Of a DNA stretch of 64,000 nucleotides, positions 43,644 through 54,000 are shown one piece after another. A program made the translations under genes and the position numbers. Source of the DNA: Anabaena minutissima FACHB-250 (GTDB taxonomy: Bacteria > Cyanobacteriota > Cyanobacteriia > Cyanobacteriales > Nostocaceae); the NCBI RefSeq assembly GCF_014697125.1, contig NZ_JACJRG010000006.1, positions 165,417 to 229,416 of the forward strand, read 5' to 3'. The notes below the pieces were generated by a model. It searched no databases, had not been told where the DNA came from, and saw only the letters and a list, made by a program, of their open reading frames with translations. Each line of letters opens with the position of its first letter. Within the stretch, counting starts at the first letter, position 1.

Positions 43644-46600
43644 ATGAAACAAAAATTAATTGATAACCGTTCATTGGCTCTAATTGCCTGGATGGGCTTA
43701 CTGTTGATGTTGCCTATACAAGCTGTGGGGCTAACAATTTTTCCTGCGAAAGTGTCTGCTCAACAGCCAAATCTTCAGCTATCTGAAGAGCAACTTAAAC
43801 GGCTAGCTAAATCAATCACAGTCAAGGTTTTGTCAGGAGAAAATACTGGATCTGGTATTTTATTAAAAAAAAGTAATCAAATTTATACGGTTATTACAAA
43901 TCGCCATGTTTTAGAATCTGGAATTCCTACGAAAATTCAGACAGAAGACGGCAAAATTTACCCAGCCAACGTAATTAAGGGAATCAACTTCCAAGGGAAA
44001 GATTTAGCTTTATTGCAGTTTCGGACTAACGCTAATTATCGTGTAGCCCCTCTAGGCAATTTAGCCACAGTAACAGTTAATGAACCAATATATGCAGCCG
44101 GATTTCCATCTGGAGATAAATCGCCTCAATCCCAGGGGTTTGTCTTCAAGACAGGGAAAGTTTTGTTAGTACCAGAGCGCGCTTTTAAAGAAGGCTACCA
44201 GATAGGGTATAGCAATGAAATTGAAAAGGGGATGAGTGGCGGCCCAATCCTGAATCGTCGGGGTCAAGTAATTGGGATTAATGGTATCCATGCCTATCCT
44301 CTATGGGGTAACCCTTACGTATATGAAGATGGTTCTCGACCAACAGCAGCACTGCAAGATTTAATCAGTCGTTATAGTTGGGGAATTCCGATTCAGACTC
44401 TGGCTCGTTTAGCACCTGCATACACCTCTAAAGAATCCCAGCCATCATCTAATATAGCCTCAAAACCAAGTCTTCCCCCCATCGCCAATGAAGTTAATAA
44501 CATTGCTCAAGAAATTACAGTACGCATAGATGTACCAACTTTACGTGAGTGCAGTGGGTCAGGCGTGATTGTTGGCAAACAGGGAAATACTTACAGCGTC
44601 CTGACTGCGGAACACGTTGTCAGGAGATCAAAAAAATGCGATCGCTCTGTTTTAGAAATAGTCACCCCTGATGGTAAGCAGTATCAAGTCAGGGTAAATG
44701 ATAAAAACCTCAAAACCTTGCCAGAGACAGACTTAGCCGTATTGCAGTTTACTAGCAATCAAAACTACCGTGTAGCAACCATAGCTAACTATGACATAGT
44801 TAACGATAAAAACTATATTTTTGTTTCTGGATGGTTAGGGCCACAACCTGGAGGTGGAGAAACACAGCGTCAGTTTACCGCCGGGAGTGTAGCAGGAAAA
44901 CAAGTAGCTTCTATTGCAGCCAAGAACTCTTTGTCTCTAAGTTATGGTTATGGGTTAATCTATAGCAACCTCACATACAAAGGTATGAGTGGCGGCCCCA
45001 TATTGGATATTCGTGGGCGAGTCATTGGTATTCATGGCAAAGCAGAAATCGAAGAAATTACAGATAAAGCTGGTCAACCCCGTTTAATCCCATTGGGTTT
45101 TAGTTGGGGTGTTCCCATCAGTAGCTTTGTGCGTTGGTCACAGTCGGTTGGTGTGGCTTCTATATTAAAAGTAGAGAATAATCAGCCACCGAAACTAACA
45201 CCAGAAGAAACAAAAGCAATTCTAGAAGCCTTATTTAAGGCAGAAAAACCGCAAAATAATGCTGATGCTATTGATTGGCTTAACTATGGTTGGGAACTAG
45301 CGCGCAACACCCCAGAAAAGCCACTGGGTGAAAATCAAGCCAAAGAGGCATTTAAGGCTATCGACAAAGCAATTGAGCTAGAGCCTAACTTTTATCAAGC
45401 TTGGTATCTGCGGGGTTTTGGACAAATAACTCGTGAGCAATATTCAGAAGCTTTGAAATCTTTTGATAAAGTTACACAGATTGCGCCAAAATTTGCTCCT
45501 ACTTGGCGTTGGCGCGGACTAGCACTGGCTAATTTAGAACGATATCCAGAAGCGTTACAATCCTTTGATGAATTAGCCAGATTAGACCCAGATGATCTTA
45601 GCGTTCAGATATTTCGTAGTGCTATGTTACGGCAAGCACAACGTTTTCCAGAAGCATTAGAAGCAGCAAACCTAGTAGTACAAAAGAATCCTGGTTCTTG
45701 GGCTTACGTTGCTAGAGGTGCAGCACGTCTTGCAACCGGAGACTTACAAGGAGCGATGGCTGATTTAAACGAAGCTATTCGCTTGAATCCAGAAGCCATC
45801 GAAGCCGAGGCCTATTCACTGCGAGGACGAATCCGCGCTCAACAGAGAGATTTCAAGGGTGCGCTAGCTGACTACAATGAAGCCGTCCGTTTTAAGCCTG
45901 AAGATCCTGGCAATTTTATAAACCGCGCCGAACTTCGCTTTCAACAGCAAGACTACAAAGGGGCTTTAGCTGATTTAAATGAAGCCCTGCGTCTCAAACC
46001 TAAAGATGCTGAGATTCTCAAGGCTCGCGCCGGACTTCGCTATGAACAGAAAGACTACAAAGGGGCTTTAGCTGATTTAAATGAAGCCCTGCGTCTCAAA
46101 CCTAAAGATGTTGAACTTCTCAAAGTTCGCGCCGGACTTCGCTTGCAACAGCAAGACTACAAAGGGGCTTTAGATGATTTCAATGAAGTCCTTCGTCTCA
46201 AACCTGAAGATGTTGATGCTATTAAAGGGCGCGGTGCAATCCGTATTGGACAGCAAGACTACAAAGGAGCTTTAGCTGATTTTAACGAAGCCCTTCGTCT
46301 CAAACCTGAAGATGCTCAGGTTTTCAAACTTCGTGGAGGAATTCGCTTTCAACAGCAAGAGTACAAAGGGGCTTTAGCCGATTTTAGCGAAGTAATTAGG
46401 CTCAGTCCTGAAGATACTGAAGCTTACTATTACCGAGGACTAACACACGCTAAAATAAAAGACTATAAAGGAGCAGTTGCAGATTATACCAAGATATTAG
46501 TTTCACAAGAATTAGTTGGTATTGGCATTAAATTAGACATCAATGCTCAAACTAAAATAGCAACAGTTACTCAGGTACATGAAAATTCTCCGGCTGAAAA

Positions 46601-46949
46601 AGGAGGACTAAAAACAGGAGACCAAATCTTAGCAGTTGATGGTAAATCTACAGCCAATATGGCTTTAGATCAGGTTGTTAAACTAATTCGTGGTCAAGAA
46701 GGTACTCAAGTGGCTCTGCGAATTAATCGTACTGGTAAAAATACCTTAAACACCACTCTCACAAGGTCACAAATTGCACCTGAAAAGAAATTTGCTGATG
46801 TTTACTACCATCGAGGTCTTGCCCGGATTCAAGTGCAGGATAATCAAGGAGCGCGTCAGGATTTTCAAAAAGCCGCAGACCTCTATCAGCAACAAGGGAA
46901 AGCGGATGAGTACCAAAAAGTCATGGCAAAAATTAGAGAACTTCAGTAA
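43644..46949 (+). CDS. Exported double trypsin-like / TPR / PDZ protein
   Basis: An 1101-residue protein with a signal segment. Two S1C-type protease domains: the first (about 40-255) has His in TNRHVL, Asp in GKDLALL and Ser in KGMSGGPIL; the second (about 285-505) has AEHVV, ETDLAVL and again KGMSGGPIL. Both triads look intact. From about 540, ten or so TPR repeats follow (KGALADLNEALRLKP pattern). A PDZ-like domain (about 960-1055; KTGDQILAVDGKS) interrupts them, and one TPR ends the protein. Adjacent TPR units share 58-59-bp identical DNA. It could be a processing or signal protease; partner likely COP23 or the kinase pathway (inference). Confidence 0.9.
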   Translation: MKQKLIDNRSLALIAWMGLLLMLPIQAVGLTIFPAKVSAQQPNLQLSEEQLKRLAKSITVKVLSGENTGSGILLKKSNQIYTVITNRHVLESGIPTKIQTEDGKIYPANVIKGINFQGKDLALLQFRTNANYRVAPLGNLATVTVNEPIYAAGFPSGDKSPQSQGFVFKTGKVLLVPERAFKEGYQIGYSNEIEKGMSGGPILNRRGQVIGINGIHAYPLWGNPYVYEDGSRPTAALQDLISRYSWGIPIQTLARLAPAYTSKESQPSSNIASKPSLPPIANEVNNIAQEITVRIDVPTLRECSGSGVIVGKQGNTYSVLTAEHVVRRSKKCDRSVLEIVTPDGKQYQVRVNDKNLKTLPETDLAVLQFTSNQNYRVATIANYDIVNDKNYIFVSGWLGPQPGGGETQRQFTAGSVAGKQVASIAAKNSLSLSYGYGLIYSNLTYKGMSGGPILDIRGRVIGIHGKAEIEEITDKAGQPRLIPLGFSWGVPISSFVRWSQSVGVASILKVENNQPPKLTPEETKAILEALFKAEKPQNNADAIDWLNYGWELARNTPEKPLGENQAKEAFKAIDKAIELEPNFYQAWYLRGFGQITREQYSEALKSFDKVTQIAPKFAPTWRWRGLALANLERYPEALQSFDELARLDPDDLSVQIFRSAMLRQAQRFPEALEAANLVVQKNPGSWAYVARGAARLATGDLQGAMADLNEAIRLNPEAIEAEAYSLRGRIRAQQRDFKGALADYNEAVRFKPEDPGNFINRAELRFQQQDYKGALADLNEALRLKPKDAEILKARAGLRYEQKDYKGALADLNEALRLKPKDVELLKVRAGLRLQQQDYKGALDDFNEVLRLKPEDVDAIKGRGAIRIGQQDYKGALADFNEALRLKPEDAQVFKLRGGIRFQQQEYKGALADFSEVIRLSPEDTEAYYYRGLTHAKIKDYKGAVADYTKILVSQELVGIGIKLDINAQTKIATVTQVHENSPAEKGGLKTGDQILAVDGKSTANMALDQVVKLIRGQEGTQVALRINRTGKNTLNTTLTRSQIAPEKKFADVYYHRGLARIQVQDNQGARQDFQKAADLYQQQGKADEYQKVMAKIRELQ

Positions 46950-47243
46950 TCATCTGTCACACGTCTAACTTGTACATTTTTTCGTGTTGAGGGTTGATAA
47001 TCAACTGTCAGCACCATGAGTGAATGTGTAATTTAAAAGCGTCATAGCTGATTGTCTCAGCTAAAAAGTGGTACAATTATACTATTCATGCAGAAATCAA
47101 TGCTCGTTTTAGTCAAGCGAAAGTGTTCAGCAGTGTTATGACTGTTGTACAACGCGATCGCTTGGCTTTTATGCTAGGAAGGAATAAGGCACAATCAATA
47201 GTCATAAATTAAATTCATAATTACGAATTATTAGGAGGATGTC

Positions 47244-47777
47244 ATGAACAGCTGTGTTTTAATGGCGGAAATCATTCAAGAACCGCAATTACGCTATACA
47301 TCAGATAACTTAGCCATCACAGAAATGCTGGTGCAGTTTCCTAATTCCCAGCGTCCAGAAGATGCGCCAGCGACTTTAAAAGTTGTGGGGTGGGGGAATT
47401 TAGCTACAGAAATTCAGCAAAACTATCACCAAGGCGATCGCGTGATCATAGCTGGACGTTTAGGGATGCAAACGGTTGAGCGTCAAGAGGGTTTTAAAGA
47501 AAAACGTGCTGAGTTGACTGTACAACAAATTCAACCTTTAAGCGGTGATTTCACATCATCGCCAGCACCAGAGAGAACTCCATCTGCGACAGAAACACCA
47601 CCACCCCCACCACCAGCACCAAGTAACGTTCCTAGTTACGAGTCACCACGTCCAACGGCTACCCCAGTAGCAAGTCCAGTGAATGTCACTCCCCAGGTGA
47701 ACACCTACGAACCTGTCACTCAACCTAGCAGCTATCAGCCTGTGGCCGAACCAGATCCAGATGATATTCCGTTTTAG
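47244..47777 (+). CDS. ssb: Single-stranded DNA-binding protein
   Basis: 177 residues. An OB-fold (1-105) with the SSB features LAEIIQEPQLRY-type start and VVGWGNLATEI...VIIAGRLGMQ is followed by a Pro/Thr/Ser-rich linker and the acidic tip DPDDIPF, which binds partner proteins. AGGAGG lies close to the ATG. The linker has tandem PPPP and TPV-type stretches. It is probably a chromosomal SSB; other paralogues may exist outside the window. Start at 47244 supported by the RBS. Confidence 0.9.
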   Translation: MNSCVLMAEIIQEPQLRYTSDNLAITEMLVQFPNSQRPEDAPATLKVVGWGNLATEIQQNYHQGDRVIIAGRLGMQTVERQEGFKEKRAELTVQQIQPLSGDFTSSPAPERTPSATETPPPPPPAPSNVPSYESPRPTATPVASPVNVTPQVNTYEPVTQPSSYQPVAEPDPDDIPF

Positions 47778-48123
47778 GTATCAGGGATTGGGGACTGGTG
47801 AAAAGTTAAGTTGAATTGTAGGGGAACTCCAAAAAATAAATTATCCAATTTCTGAAATCAAAACGATTATTTCTCCCCCTGCTCCCTGCTCCCCTGCCAG
47901 AAGAGCGGCGGGATTTTTTTACTTGTAAGTCCTTAGTGGAGCAAAGCAATCGCATGGACTCGTTCTTAGAGATTTTGGGATTGCTTGTCTGCGGGAACGT
48001 CGTTTTGCCTTTCTGGGAGAACCCCTCCGGGGTTCGTAGTAGCGTTGCGTAGCAAAGCAAGCTGCGCGCCAGCGTCCAGTAGGGAACGCAATGGCAGATA
48101 TTCTCTCATTGAAAAATAATTGC
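47778..48123. other. Repeat-rich intergenic region downstream of ssb
   Basis: A 346-bp gap without a credible gene. It contains GC-richer dispersed-repeat-like blocks, such as GAACCCCTCCGGGGTTCG near 48020 and GCGTAGCAAAGCAAGC near 48045, with short palindromes. The two longer minus frames here are low in family features. It may be a former mobile repeat. Confidence 0.4.
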
Positions 48124-48321
48124 TCAGAATGTACCCCGAAATGCAGCATAGGCAAGGGTAATGATAATTGGAAGGATGATAGAAAGAGTAATAATCAGTC
48201 CTGTCTTACCAAAACGAATTTCTTGCCCATCTGCTTTTAACAGAGCAATTACACCTGCGGTTGCCATAAAAACCCAAATGCTTCCAAAGATGATAAAGAT
48301 AGTGAATGCTGAGTCATTCAT
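48124..48321 (-). CDS. Small two-span membrane protein
   Basis: 65 residues with two hydrophobic stretches (about 8-28 and 43-60) separated by a charged KADGQEIRFGKTG loop. It looks like a real small membrane protein by composition and ATG start, but no strong ribosome-binding site precedes it. Family not recognised. Confidence 0.5.
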   Translation of the reverse strand: MNDSAFTIFIIFGSIWVFMATAGVIALLKADGQEIRFGKTGLIITLSIILPIIITLAYAAFRGTF

Positions 48322-48405
48322 AGTATTTTCTTAACTATGATTTCATCCCTTCATTCTACGTCTAAGTTGCGACTTTACCTATACTATTGCTCCCAAAATT
48401 GATAT

Positions 48406-48633
48406 TCAACTGCGATCAGATGATTTATCCTGCTTAACTTTTTTAATTAATTCCATGTAGATATTAATCTCATTCACTTCTACATCATGTTCAAGTCTAA
48501 TTACCTTCCATTTCTCCTTTCTTAAGTAAACTTCTTCTCCTATCCTGGGAAGAAATTGTAAATCATAGAACTTTTTGATAAAATCTTTTTGGTTTTCTTC
48601 CCATAAGATTATTTTGGCTGATTCTTGGCTCAT
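48406..48633 (-). CDS. Small hypothetical protein
   Basis: 75 residues, charged, with alternating strands (EEVYLRKEKWKVIRLEHDVEV). AAGGA lies 7-12 bp upstream of the ATG, and composition is normal for a protein. Nothing ties it to a family. It precedes the small membrane protein on the same strand, about 85 bp apart. Confidence 0.5.
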   Translation of the reverse strand: MSQESAKIILWEENQKDFIKKFYDLQFLPRIGEEVYLRKEKWKVIRLEHDVEVNEINIYMELIKKVKQDKSSDRS

Positions 48634-48889
48634 TATTTATCCTTGTTTTTTAGTAAATGAAAGTCAGTAGATTGAGTTTATCTTACTAATTCAAATCAAT
48701 AGCGTAGTTAAAGCCACATTATTTCCTAATGCTAATTAACCCTGTATTTTATATAATCTTAATCAGGTAATAATACCCAAGCTTTTATACTAACAATTGC
48801 TTTTGGTTACAGCTTAGTTTGCTCGTAAAAAAAGGCTAACTACCAAAATATAGTAGCAGCCGTGTGTAGAGTATTTCTCTAGAGAATGT
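48634..48889. other. Intergenic region, murQ side
   Basis: AT-rich 256-bp stretch with no recognised element; a short A-run and TAG-rich sequence only. Confidence 0.3.
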
Positions 48890-49816
48890 TCAAGATGGCT
48901 GAGTACCTTTATAGCTGGCAACAGCATCTCTGAGATTACCTTGGTGTGTTGATAACAGCCGATCGCCATCTTCTTTGCTTAAACCAGTCCAGTGCATTAA
49001 TAACGCCAGTTTTACCCATTTACCGCTATGTTCTAATAAATAACCAGCTGCTTCCCGACTTAAGCCTGTGAGGTCTTGTAAGATGCGTAAAGCGCGATCG
49101 CGTAATTTTTGATTTGTGACCGCTACATCTACCATGCGATTGCCGTAAACTTTGCCTAGTTTGACCATTACCCCAGTAGACAGAATATTTAAAGTTAGCT
49201 TGGTGACTGTACCAGCCTTGAGACGGGTAGAACCTGCCAACACCTCCGGCCCGGTTAATAACCGAATATCAATATCAGCCTCAAAACCGACCTGTTCTGC
49301 TGGTACACAGGCCATAAAAATTGTTAAAGCACCCCGTTGACGGGCAGCATTCAGCGCACCGTGGACAAAAGGAGTCGTCCCACCGGCAGTAATTCCCACC
49401 ACTACATCTAAGAGAGTAATATGGCGTTGAGCGATCGCCGCATCACCATCTTCAGCCCGGTCTTCTAAATCCTCAGAACTACGTACCAACGCCCCAGCAC
49501 CACCAGCAATAATCCCCTGTACCAACTCTGGGGGTGTACAAAAAGTTGGGGGACACTCAGCCGCATCTAATACCCCTAGCCGACCACTTGTCCCCGCACC
49601 CACATAAAACAAGCGTCCACCCTGGCGCAACCGTGCGGCTGTCTCCTCAATGGCCTTAGCTATTTCCACCTTAGCCGCCGCCACCGCCGCCACTGCCTTA
49701 TGGTCTTCACTATTAAATAACTCCACCAACTCTAAACCACTAAGTTGGTCTAAGTTCAGACTCAAAGGATTGACTTGTTCAGTCAATAAATGCCCGCGTT
49801 CCTGCAAATTTGTCAT
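48890..49816 (-). CDS. murQ: N-acetylmuramic acid 6-phosphate etherase
   Basis: A 308-residue SIS-domain enzyme that cleaves the lactyl ether of MurNAc-6-phosphate in peptidoglycan recycling. Signature GAGTSGRLGVLDAAECPPTF (about 72-91), substrate segment AEDGDAAI and the later STRLKAGTVTKLTLNI match MurQ. An ATG start and C-terminal small helical domain are normal. Product GlcNAc-6-phosphate enters general amino-sugar metabolism. No sugar-specific PTS is near. Confidence 0.95.
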   Translation of the reverse strand: MTNLQERGHLLTEQVNPLSLNLDQLSGLELVELFNSEDHKAVAAVAAAKVEIAKAIEETAARLRQGGRLFYVGAGTSGRLGVLDAAECPPTFCTPPELVQGIIAGGAGALVRSSEDLEDRAEDGDAAIAQRHITLLDVVVGITAGGTTPFVHGALNAARQRGALTIFMACVPAEQVGFEADIDIRLLTGPEVLAGSTRLKAGTVTKLTLNILSTGVMVKLGKVYGNRMVDVAVTNQKLRDRALRILQDLTGLSREAAGYLLEHSGKWVKLALLMHWTGLSKEDGDRLLSTHQGNLRDAVASYKGTQPS

Positions 49817-49988
49817 TTATGCTAGCCTGTATCTCTACTTCCGAATTATGTACCAATTGCTATTGACTGAAACTCAGTGCTGAATGATGTTAGCCTCACG
49901 GAGTTTTAAAGCGTTCTGAATAACAAGTTAGTTTATCCTCACTTATTACTGATTTACTTGTTACAAAACGCTTATTCGCTGTCTTCAT

Positions 49989-50296
49989 AACTCCCCACTC
50001 CCCACTCCCCACTCCTAACTCCTAACTCCTAACTCAGCACGGGCTAAACGCCCCGCTACCGCTAACAGCACTCAGCACTCCTAACTCCTAACTCCTAACT
50101 CCTAACTCCTAACTCCTAACTCCTAACTCCTAACTCAGCACTCAGCACTCAGCACTCAGCACTCAGCACTCAGCACTCCTAACTCAGCACTCAGCACTCA
50201 GCACTCAGCACTCAGCACTCAGCACTCAGCACTCCTAACTCAGCACTCAGCACTCAGCACTCAGCACTCAGCACTCAGCACTCAGCACTCAGCACT
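49989..50296. repeat. Large heptamer tandem-repeat field
   Basis: About 300 bp built from CTCCTAA and CAGCACT heptamers in long runs, with interchange between the two units. Near 50035-50070 the GC-rich unit CGCCCCGCT..CGCTAACAGC is embedded, as at 6109-6232. It directly adjoins the stop of the DUF3110 gene (minus strand). The rest of the 483-bp gap (49817-49988) shows only AT-rich sequence. Confidence 0.9.
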
Positions 50297-50299
50297 AAA

Positions 50300-50749
50300 C
50301 TACAACAATCCTTCTAACTTGCGACGAATTTTTTCTAGTTCAGTCGGAGAAAATTCTGTTTCTTCTGCGGGCGGTACATCGTCAAAATCTAAGCTGTCGT
50401 CGCCAGTCTGATCATATTGTCCATCAGGTTGCCCATCAGGTTGCCAGTCGGTTTCTTCCAGATTGATTTCTGGAGGAATGAAGTGACTCGGATCAGAGCT
50501 GTTTTCTGGGATAATTTCCCATTCATAGTCAGCATTTTCGCAAAACTCCTTAATTTCCTCTGCGTCCATTGCTTCGACAGTAGGCGTATGGAAATCTTGC
50601 GCTTCTAACATGAGGGCAAAGCGAAGAGCATCGTCTTGGGACTCAAACATGAAAATTTTATTGCGATCGCCCACACGCACAGTATGAATCCCCTCATTTT
50701 CCGTGTGAGCATTAAAAATCAACACAAAAACCCGCATTGGCGTAATCAT
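50300..50749 (-). CDS. DUF3110-domain protein
   Basis: 149 residues. RVFVLIFNAHTENEGIHTV, then MFESQDDALRFALMLEAQDF and the acidic PTVEAMDAEEIKEFCENA are the DUF3110 pattern of cyanobacteria and plastids. The C-terminal 60 residues are acidic (DQTGDDSLDFDDVPPAEE). Translation may begin at the first or the fifth codon (MRVFV). A heptamer repeat field touches its 3' end. Function unknown. Confidence 0.8.
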   Translation of the reverse strand: MITPMRVFVLIFNAHTENEGIHTVRVGDRNKIFMFESQDDALRFALMLEAQDFHTPTVEAMDAEEIKEFCENADYEWEIIPENSSDPSHFIPPEINLEETDWQPDGQPDGQYDQTGDDSLDFDDVPPAEETEFSPTELEKIRRKLEGLL

Positions 50750-51041
50750 CTTTCTTTATATTTTGATGTCTATCTATTCATTAAAGTTCTAGACCGTGTA
50801 CCTGTGAAAGTCACAGCATTATTTTTCACTTTAATCCAAATTTTTCCCAAGTGTAGGGACATAAGGGTGTAAGAGTATAGGGGTGTAGGGGAGCAAATAA
50901 GCAAAACTAGTGAATAATCGATAATGATTACGAGTTCATCCTCATGTCAAAACCTGAGATTGGTTTGTATCTTGGTATAGTAATATGCCCATAGTGCTAG
51001 TAGTGTGCTTACCACATCCAGCAAAAAAGAAGTGAACCCAG

Positions 51042-54000
51042 ATGAGTAAATCTTCCGATCAAGATCATCAATCCCGTAATACTGACCGCAAGCGTTTATG
51101 GTTACTGGTTCTAAAGCGTAGTGGTATAGCCCTAGGGAGTATTTTACTGCTGGGTTTAATCGGCGGTGCTTGGCGATTGTGGATTTTTGTCCAAAAAGAA
51201 TTAACGCCGTTAGCAGAAAAAAGTCTCACCAGTACACTCAACCGTCCGGTAAAATTGGGCAAAGTTACACAATTCTCACTCACAGGAGTTAGTTTTGGTG
51301 CTTCCGCCATCCCCGCCACATCCACAGATCCGGATAAGGTGGAAGTCGATGCTGTGGAAGTAGGTTTTAACCCATTGCTGTTAATTTTTAATCGCCAGCT
51401 AAAGCTAGATGTTACCTTAGTTAACCCGGATGCTTACATTGAACAGGATAGCGAAGGACTGTGGATTACTACGACCCTTGCACCACCGGGAGCAGCAGGA
51501 GCGATTAAAACTGATTTAAATACACTACGCTTCCGTAATGGCAATTTGGTACTTTTACCGCAGAAGAAAGAGCTTGAGGGGGTAGGGGAAGGCGACAAGA
51601 TAGACAAGGTAGATAATCCTTCGTCTCTTATAGCTTTTTCTCAAGTGTTGGGATCGGCTCAATTATTAGAAAACAATCAACTGGTGAAATTTGTAGTCCA
51701 AGGTCAGGCGGCTACTGGGGGTAAAATTTCTATTGCGGGGGATGTGCGTCCTAAGACGTTAGCCGCGAATCTGCAACTTCAAGCCGAAAAAATACTAGCT
51801 ACCAATGTTACTAGTCTTGTAAAATTACCACTGGATTTACAAACAGGTCGAGTCAATGGCGATTTGCAAATCCAACTAGCAACAGAGCAGAAGCCTTTAT
51901 TGTATGGTAGTGCTGACTTAGAAGGGGTAACGCTGCAAATTCCCCGAACACCACAACCATTCATTAATAGCCAAGGTAGTATCTATTTCCAGGGAACGGA
52001 AATTAAACTGGAGAATATGACCGCCAATTATGGCAAAATTCCTCTAGTCGCCGCAGGAATTATCGACAGTAATAAAGGCTATAAGTTGGCTGGACGCATC
52101 AATGGGGTAAGTGTCGCCAATGCTCAAGAAACACTCAAGTTAAAACTGCCTGTACCCGTAGCTGGACAATTACAAGGGAAATTGCAAGTGGTAGGGGATA
52201 TTACCAACCCTATTCTTTCAGGTACTGTCACCACTATTAAAACTGCCCGCATTGATAAAATTAATTTTAAGCGCGTTAGTAGTAAGTTTGAGTTTAATGC
52301 TAAGGATGCCTTAGTTAAGCTGGAAGATATTCAAGGCGAAACTACGGTAGGGGGTGAAATTAACGGTGGCGGTATCATCCAACTTGGAGAAAATCCCCAA
52401 TTAAATTTAAATTTTGTAGCCAAGCAAGTTCCGGGAGATGCGATCGCTAAACTCTATAATCCTGATCTTGCTTTTAAAATTGGTACTGTGTCCGCTACAG
52501 GTAGTGTCACTGGTACACCTACCAATGCTCAAACCTTAGTCAAATTTACTGCCCCAGGGGCTATTTATCCTACCACTGGTGAAGTGATCGTGGGTGCAAA
52601 TCGTAACTATAACTTCCGCAATGTGGTGGCGCGGGTAGCTGGTGGAACAGTGCGGGGTAATGGTACTTTCGCTAATGAACGTTGGCAAGCGGTGGCTCAA
52701 GCTGTTGGTGTAAGCTTACAACCCTTTGTTGACCAAAATCAACTGCAAAATGTCTCTTTGGCAGGGGTAGAATTAAACGGTCGTTTTATTCTGGCTGGGA
52801 CGGCTGAACCTTTCCAAATTGCTAGTATTCGTGCCGATGGGGCGGGAGTGCAAATTGGTGGTGGTAGAATTGCGATCGCGAATATCCAATTACAAGACCA
52901 AAATTTCGCCGCCCGTTTAGTGGCTAACAATGTCCGCCTGGGACGCATCCTCAAAAATTCTCCGCCAGCTTTAGCTAATCCCTTAGACGGCACATTCCAA
53001 ATCGCCGGCAACAGAGAAAATTTTAGTCTCAAAACTCTTCAGGGTAATGGGGAAGCAAGGCTGCGGGTTAACGGCGGGACAATCACAGCAGCGAATATTC
53101 AACTCGCTAACGGTCGCTATCAAACCCAAGTCCAAGCTAATAACGTTCCTGTACAACGCTTGGCGGCTGTCCCAATTCAAGGTAATTTAACTGGTCAATT
53201 AGATGTTGCTGGGTCAGTCGAATCTTTCAGTCCCCAAACCATCCAAGCCAGTGGACAAGCCAGAATTAACGTCGGCAATGGGACAATTACCGCCGCGAAT
53301 ATTCAACTTGCTAATGGTCGTTATCAAACCCAAATCCAAGCTAATAATGTCCCCGTACAACGCTTGGCAAATGTACCCCTGCAAGGCGATTTAACTGGGC
53401 AATTAAATGTTGCTGGGGCAGTGGATGCCTTCAGCCCCAAAACCATCCAAGCCAATGGACAAGCAAAAATTAATGTCGGCAATGGCACAATTACAGCATC
53501 AAATATTCAACTAGCTAACGGTCGTTATCAGGCACAAGTCCAAGCTAATAATGTCCCTGTGCAACGCTTGGCAACTGTTCCGCCACAATTTCAAGGTAAT
53601 TTAACTGGTCAATTGAATGTAGCCGGGGGATTAGATTCCTTTAGTCCCCAAAGCATCCAAGCTAGGGGAGAAGCACAACTGAATGTAGCAGGGGGTAATG
53701 TTGTATTCTCCAACATTCAACTAGCTAACGGTCGCTATCAAACGGCAGTTGCGGCGGCTGGTGTGCAGTTAAATCGGTTTAATCAACAACTGCGGGGACA
53801 ATTTGGCGGACAATTGCAATTAGCTGGTAATTTGGGTTCAGCGAGATTGGCTGATGTGCAGGCGGCTGGACAAGTGCAGTTATCCCAAGGCGTACCGGGG
53901 ATTGAACGCCCCCTTACAGCCGGACTGGCTTGGAATGGCGAGAAGTTGACAATTCAGCAAGCAACTGCTCCCGGTTTAAATATTAGTGGGGATATAGCAG

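Noticed and set aside
47806..48155. Minus-strand frames after ssb
   Set aside because: Ser/Arg-rich shadows over repeat blocks with no family features.
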